The position numbers were made by a program, and so were the translations under genes. A model generated the notes under the pieces. The model saw only the letters and a list, made by a program, of their open reading frames with translations, made no database searches and was not told the origin of the DNA. 6,372 nucleotides of DNA from Ilumatobacteraceae bacterium (GTDB lineage: Bacteria; Actinomycetota; Acidimicrobiia; Acidimicrobiales; Ilumatobacteraceae), in the NCBI GenBank assembly GCA_023254985.1, contig JALRJT010000140.1:1-6372 (forward strand), given 5' to 3'. Of the stretch, positions 5,546-6,372 are shown piece by piece. Position 1 is the first letter of the stretch. Every line of letters starts with the position of its first letter.

Positions 5546-6372
5546 ATGAGGTTTCCACGGGTCCTTGCCGTCATTGGACTCGCACTTCTTGCTTCATGTA
5601 CCAGCGAATCGAGTTCCCCCCTCACGACCCCAGCCACCCCAAACAGCACGGTCCCCGAAACGACGACAACGACACTCCCCCCACCACCACCCAGTGAGTC
5701 CCTCACGCTGGCCCAAGTTGCACGCATCGCCAACGACAATCTGCAATCCAAGAGCATCGTGCATTCGGGCACTGGACTGTTCTTTGCCCAGAACATGATG
5801 TATCGGCACAACGTGGCCGTCTTCGACCGCGACGGCAATGAAGTAGCGCTCATTTCCGACTCAGTGAACCTGGCCGACTTCGGCATCGATACGAAGGGGC
5901 GCTCACCACAGGTGAAGGGCTCCCCCGTCGAAGCAGCCTTCACGAGTGATGGCAAGTACGCGTACGTGTCGAATTACAAGATGTATGGCAAAGGTTGGAA
6001 TCCCGTTGCCGACGACTCCTGTCAGTCTCGCAACTGGGACCCGAGCTACGTGTATCGCATCGACACCACGACCTTTGCGATCGACCAGGTGATCGAAGTC
6101 GGCGCGGTGCCGAAGTTCCTCCTCGTTTCCCCCGACGACCGCACGCTCGTCGTGTCAAACTTCTGTTCAGAGGACGTCTCGATCGTCGATCTCGCGTCGG
6201 CGCGCGAAGTCGAGCGTGTCTTCGTCGGGTTACACCCTCGTGGCATCGCCATCACCAAGGACTCGCAGTTCGCCTATGTGACGGTGATGGGTGGTGGCAA
6301 TGTCACGCGCATCGATCTCGCAACGTGTGCAACCGAGAAAATCACGGCTGCGGGCTTCACGCCACGACACGT
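5546..6372 (+). CDS. Lipoprotein with YVTN-type beta-propeller repeats (runs off right edge)
   Basis: The plus strand is open from the ATG at 5546 to the right edge, giving 275 complete codons and no stop. Residues 1-18 form a lipoprotein signal: Arg2 and Arg5, a hydrophobic core, then the lipobox Leu-Ala-Ser-Cys with Cys18 as the lipidated residue. A Thr/Pro-rich linker (about 19-52, including five Thr and five Pro in runs) follows, as is common in actinobacterial lipoproteins. The rest has propeller-like repeats: AAFTSDGKYAYVSNY (130-144), FLLVSPDDRTLVVSNF (191-206) and IAITKDSQFAYVTVM (234-248), each followed by a VxxID- or IVDL-like strand. These resemble YncE/YVTN-family surface propellers, whose roles vary and are mostly unknown. 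Cys159, Cys207 and Cys261 are present and could form disulfides. It is transcribed away from the hut operon across about 60 bases. A role in histidine use is not shown. Function unassigned. Confidence 0.88.
   Translation, partial: MRFPRVLAVIGLALLASCTSESSSPLTTPATPNSTVPETTTTTLPPPPPSESLTLAQVARIANDNLQSKSIVHSGTGLFFAQNMMYRHNVAVFDRDGNEVALISDSVNLADFGIDTKGRSPQVKGSPVEAAFTSDGKYAYVSNYKMYGKGWNPVADDSCQSRNWDPSYVYRIDTTTFAIDQVIEVGAVPKFLLVSPDDRTLVVSNFCSEDVSIVDLASAREVERVFVGLHPRGIAITKDSQFAYVTVMGGGNVTRIDLATCATEKITAAGFTPRH

Noticed and set aside
5487..5558. 24-residue N-terminal extension of the HD protein from the ATG at 5558
   Set aside because: It would overlap the divergent lipoprotein start and the inverted repeat. 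It lacks homology-like content, and a better ribosome binding site precedes the ATG at 5486.
5533..5955. Minus-strand open frame of 140 codons opposite the lipoprotein gene
   Set aside because: The plus strand gives a lipobox, a Thr/Pro linker and propeller repeats. The minus-strand frame is low-complexity Gly/Val read from the linker.

Overview
This window looks like a stretch of actinobacterial chromosome with high GC (about 60% by eye). The threonine/proline-rich lipoprotein linker, the near-zero gene spacing and an apparently leaderless promoter fit Actinobacteria, perhaps Acidimicrobiia. That placement is inferred from style, not from a marker gene.

Positions 1 to about 5486 form one compact minus-strand operon built around histidine degradation. 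In transcription order it encodes: an HD-domain protein with the metal-ligand pattern of the MIOX/PhnZ oxygenases (5486-4926); a PhnD-like substrate-binding-fold protein without a signal peptide (4925-4110); urocanate hydratase HutU (4071-2407); formimidoylglutamate deiminase HutF (2404-1073); a peptide-deformylase-family protein (1067-492); and the N-terminal part of imidazolonepropionase HutI (491-1, leaving the left edge). Gaps between genes are 0, 38, 2, 5 and 0 bases. The only gap of any size, before hutU, carries two small hairpins.

HutU, HutI and HutF together take urocanate to N-formylglutamate. Histidine ammonia-lyase (hutH) and the usual N-formylglutamate deformylase (hutG) are not in the window and could lie to the left. 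A deformylase of the peptide-deformylase family sits exactly where the N-formylglutamate deformylase step would be expected, which suggests a possible non-orthologous replacement of HutG. The HD-domain and PhnD-like pair at the head of the operon has no standard place in the Hut pathway. It is the other candidate for undescribed biology here.

To the right, on the plus strand and divergently oriented, is a lipoprotein with a Thr/Pro-rich linker and YVTN-type beta-propeller repeats (5546 onward, leaving the right edge). The roughly 60-base divergent region holds an inverted repeat and possible leaderless promoters facing both ways. No RNA genes, mobile elements, CRISPR arrays or gene-free stretches over 300 bases were seen.
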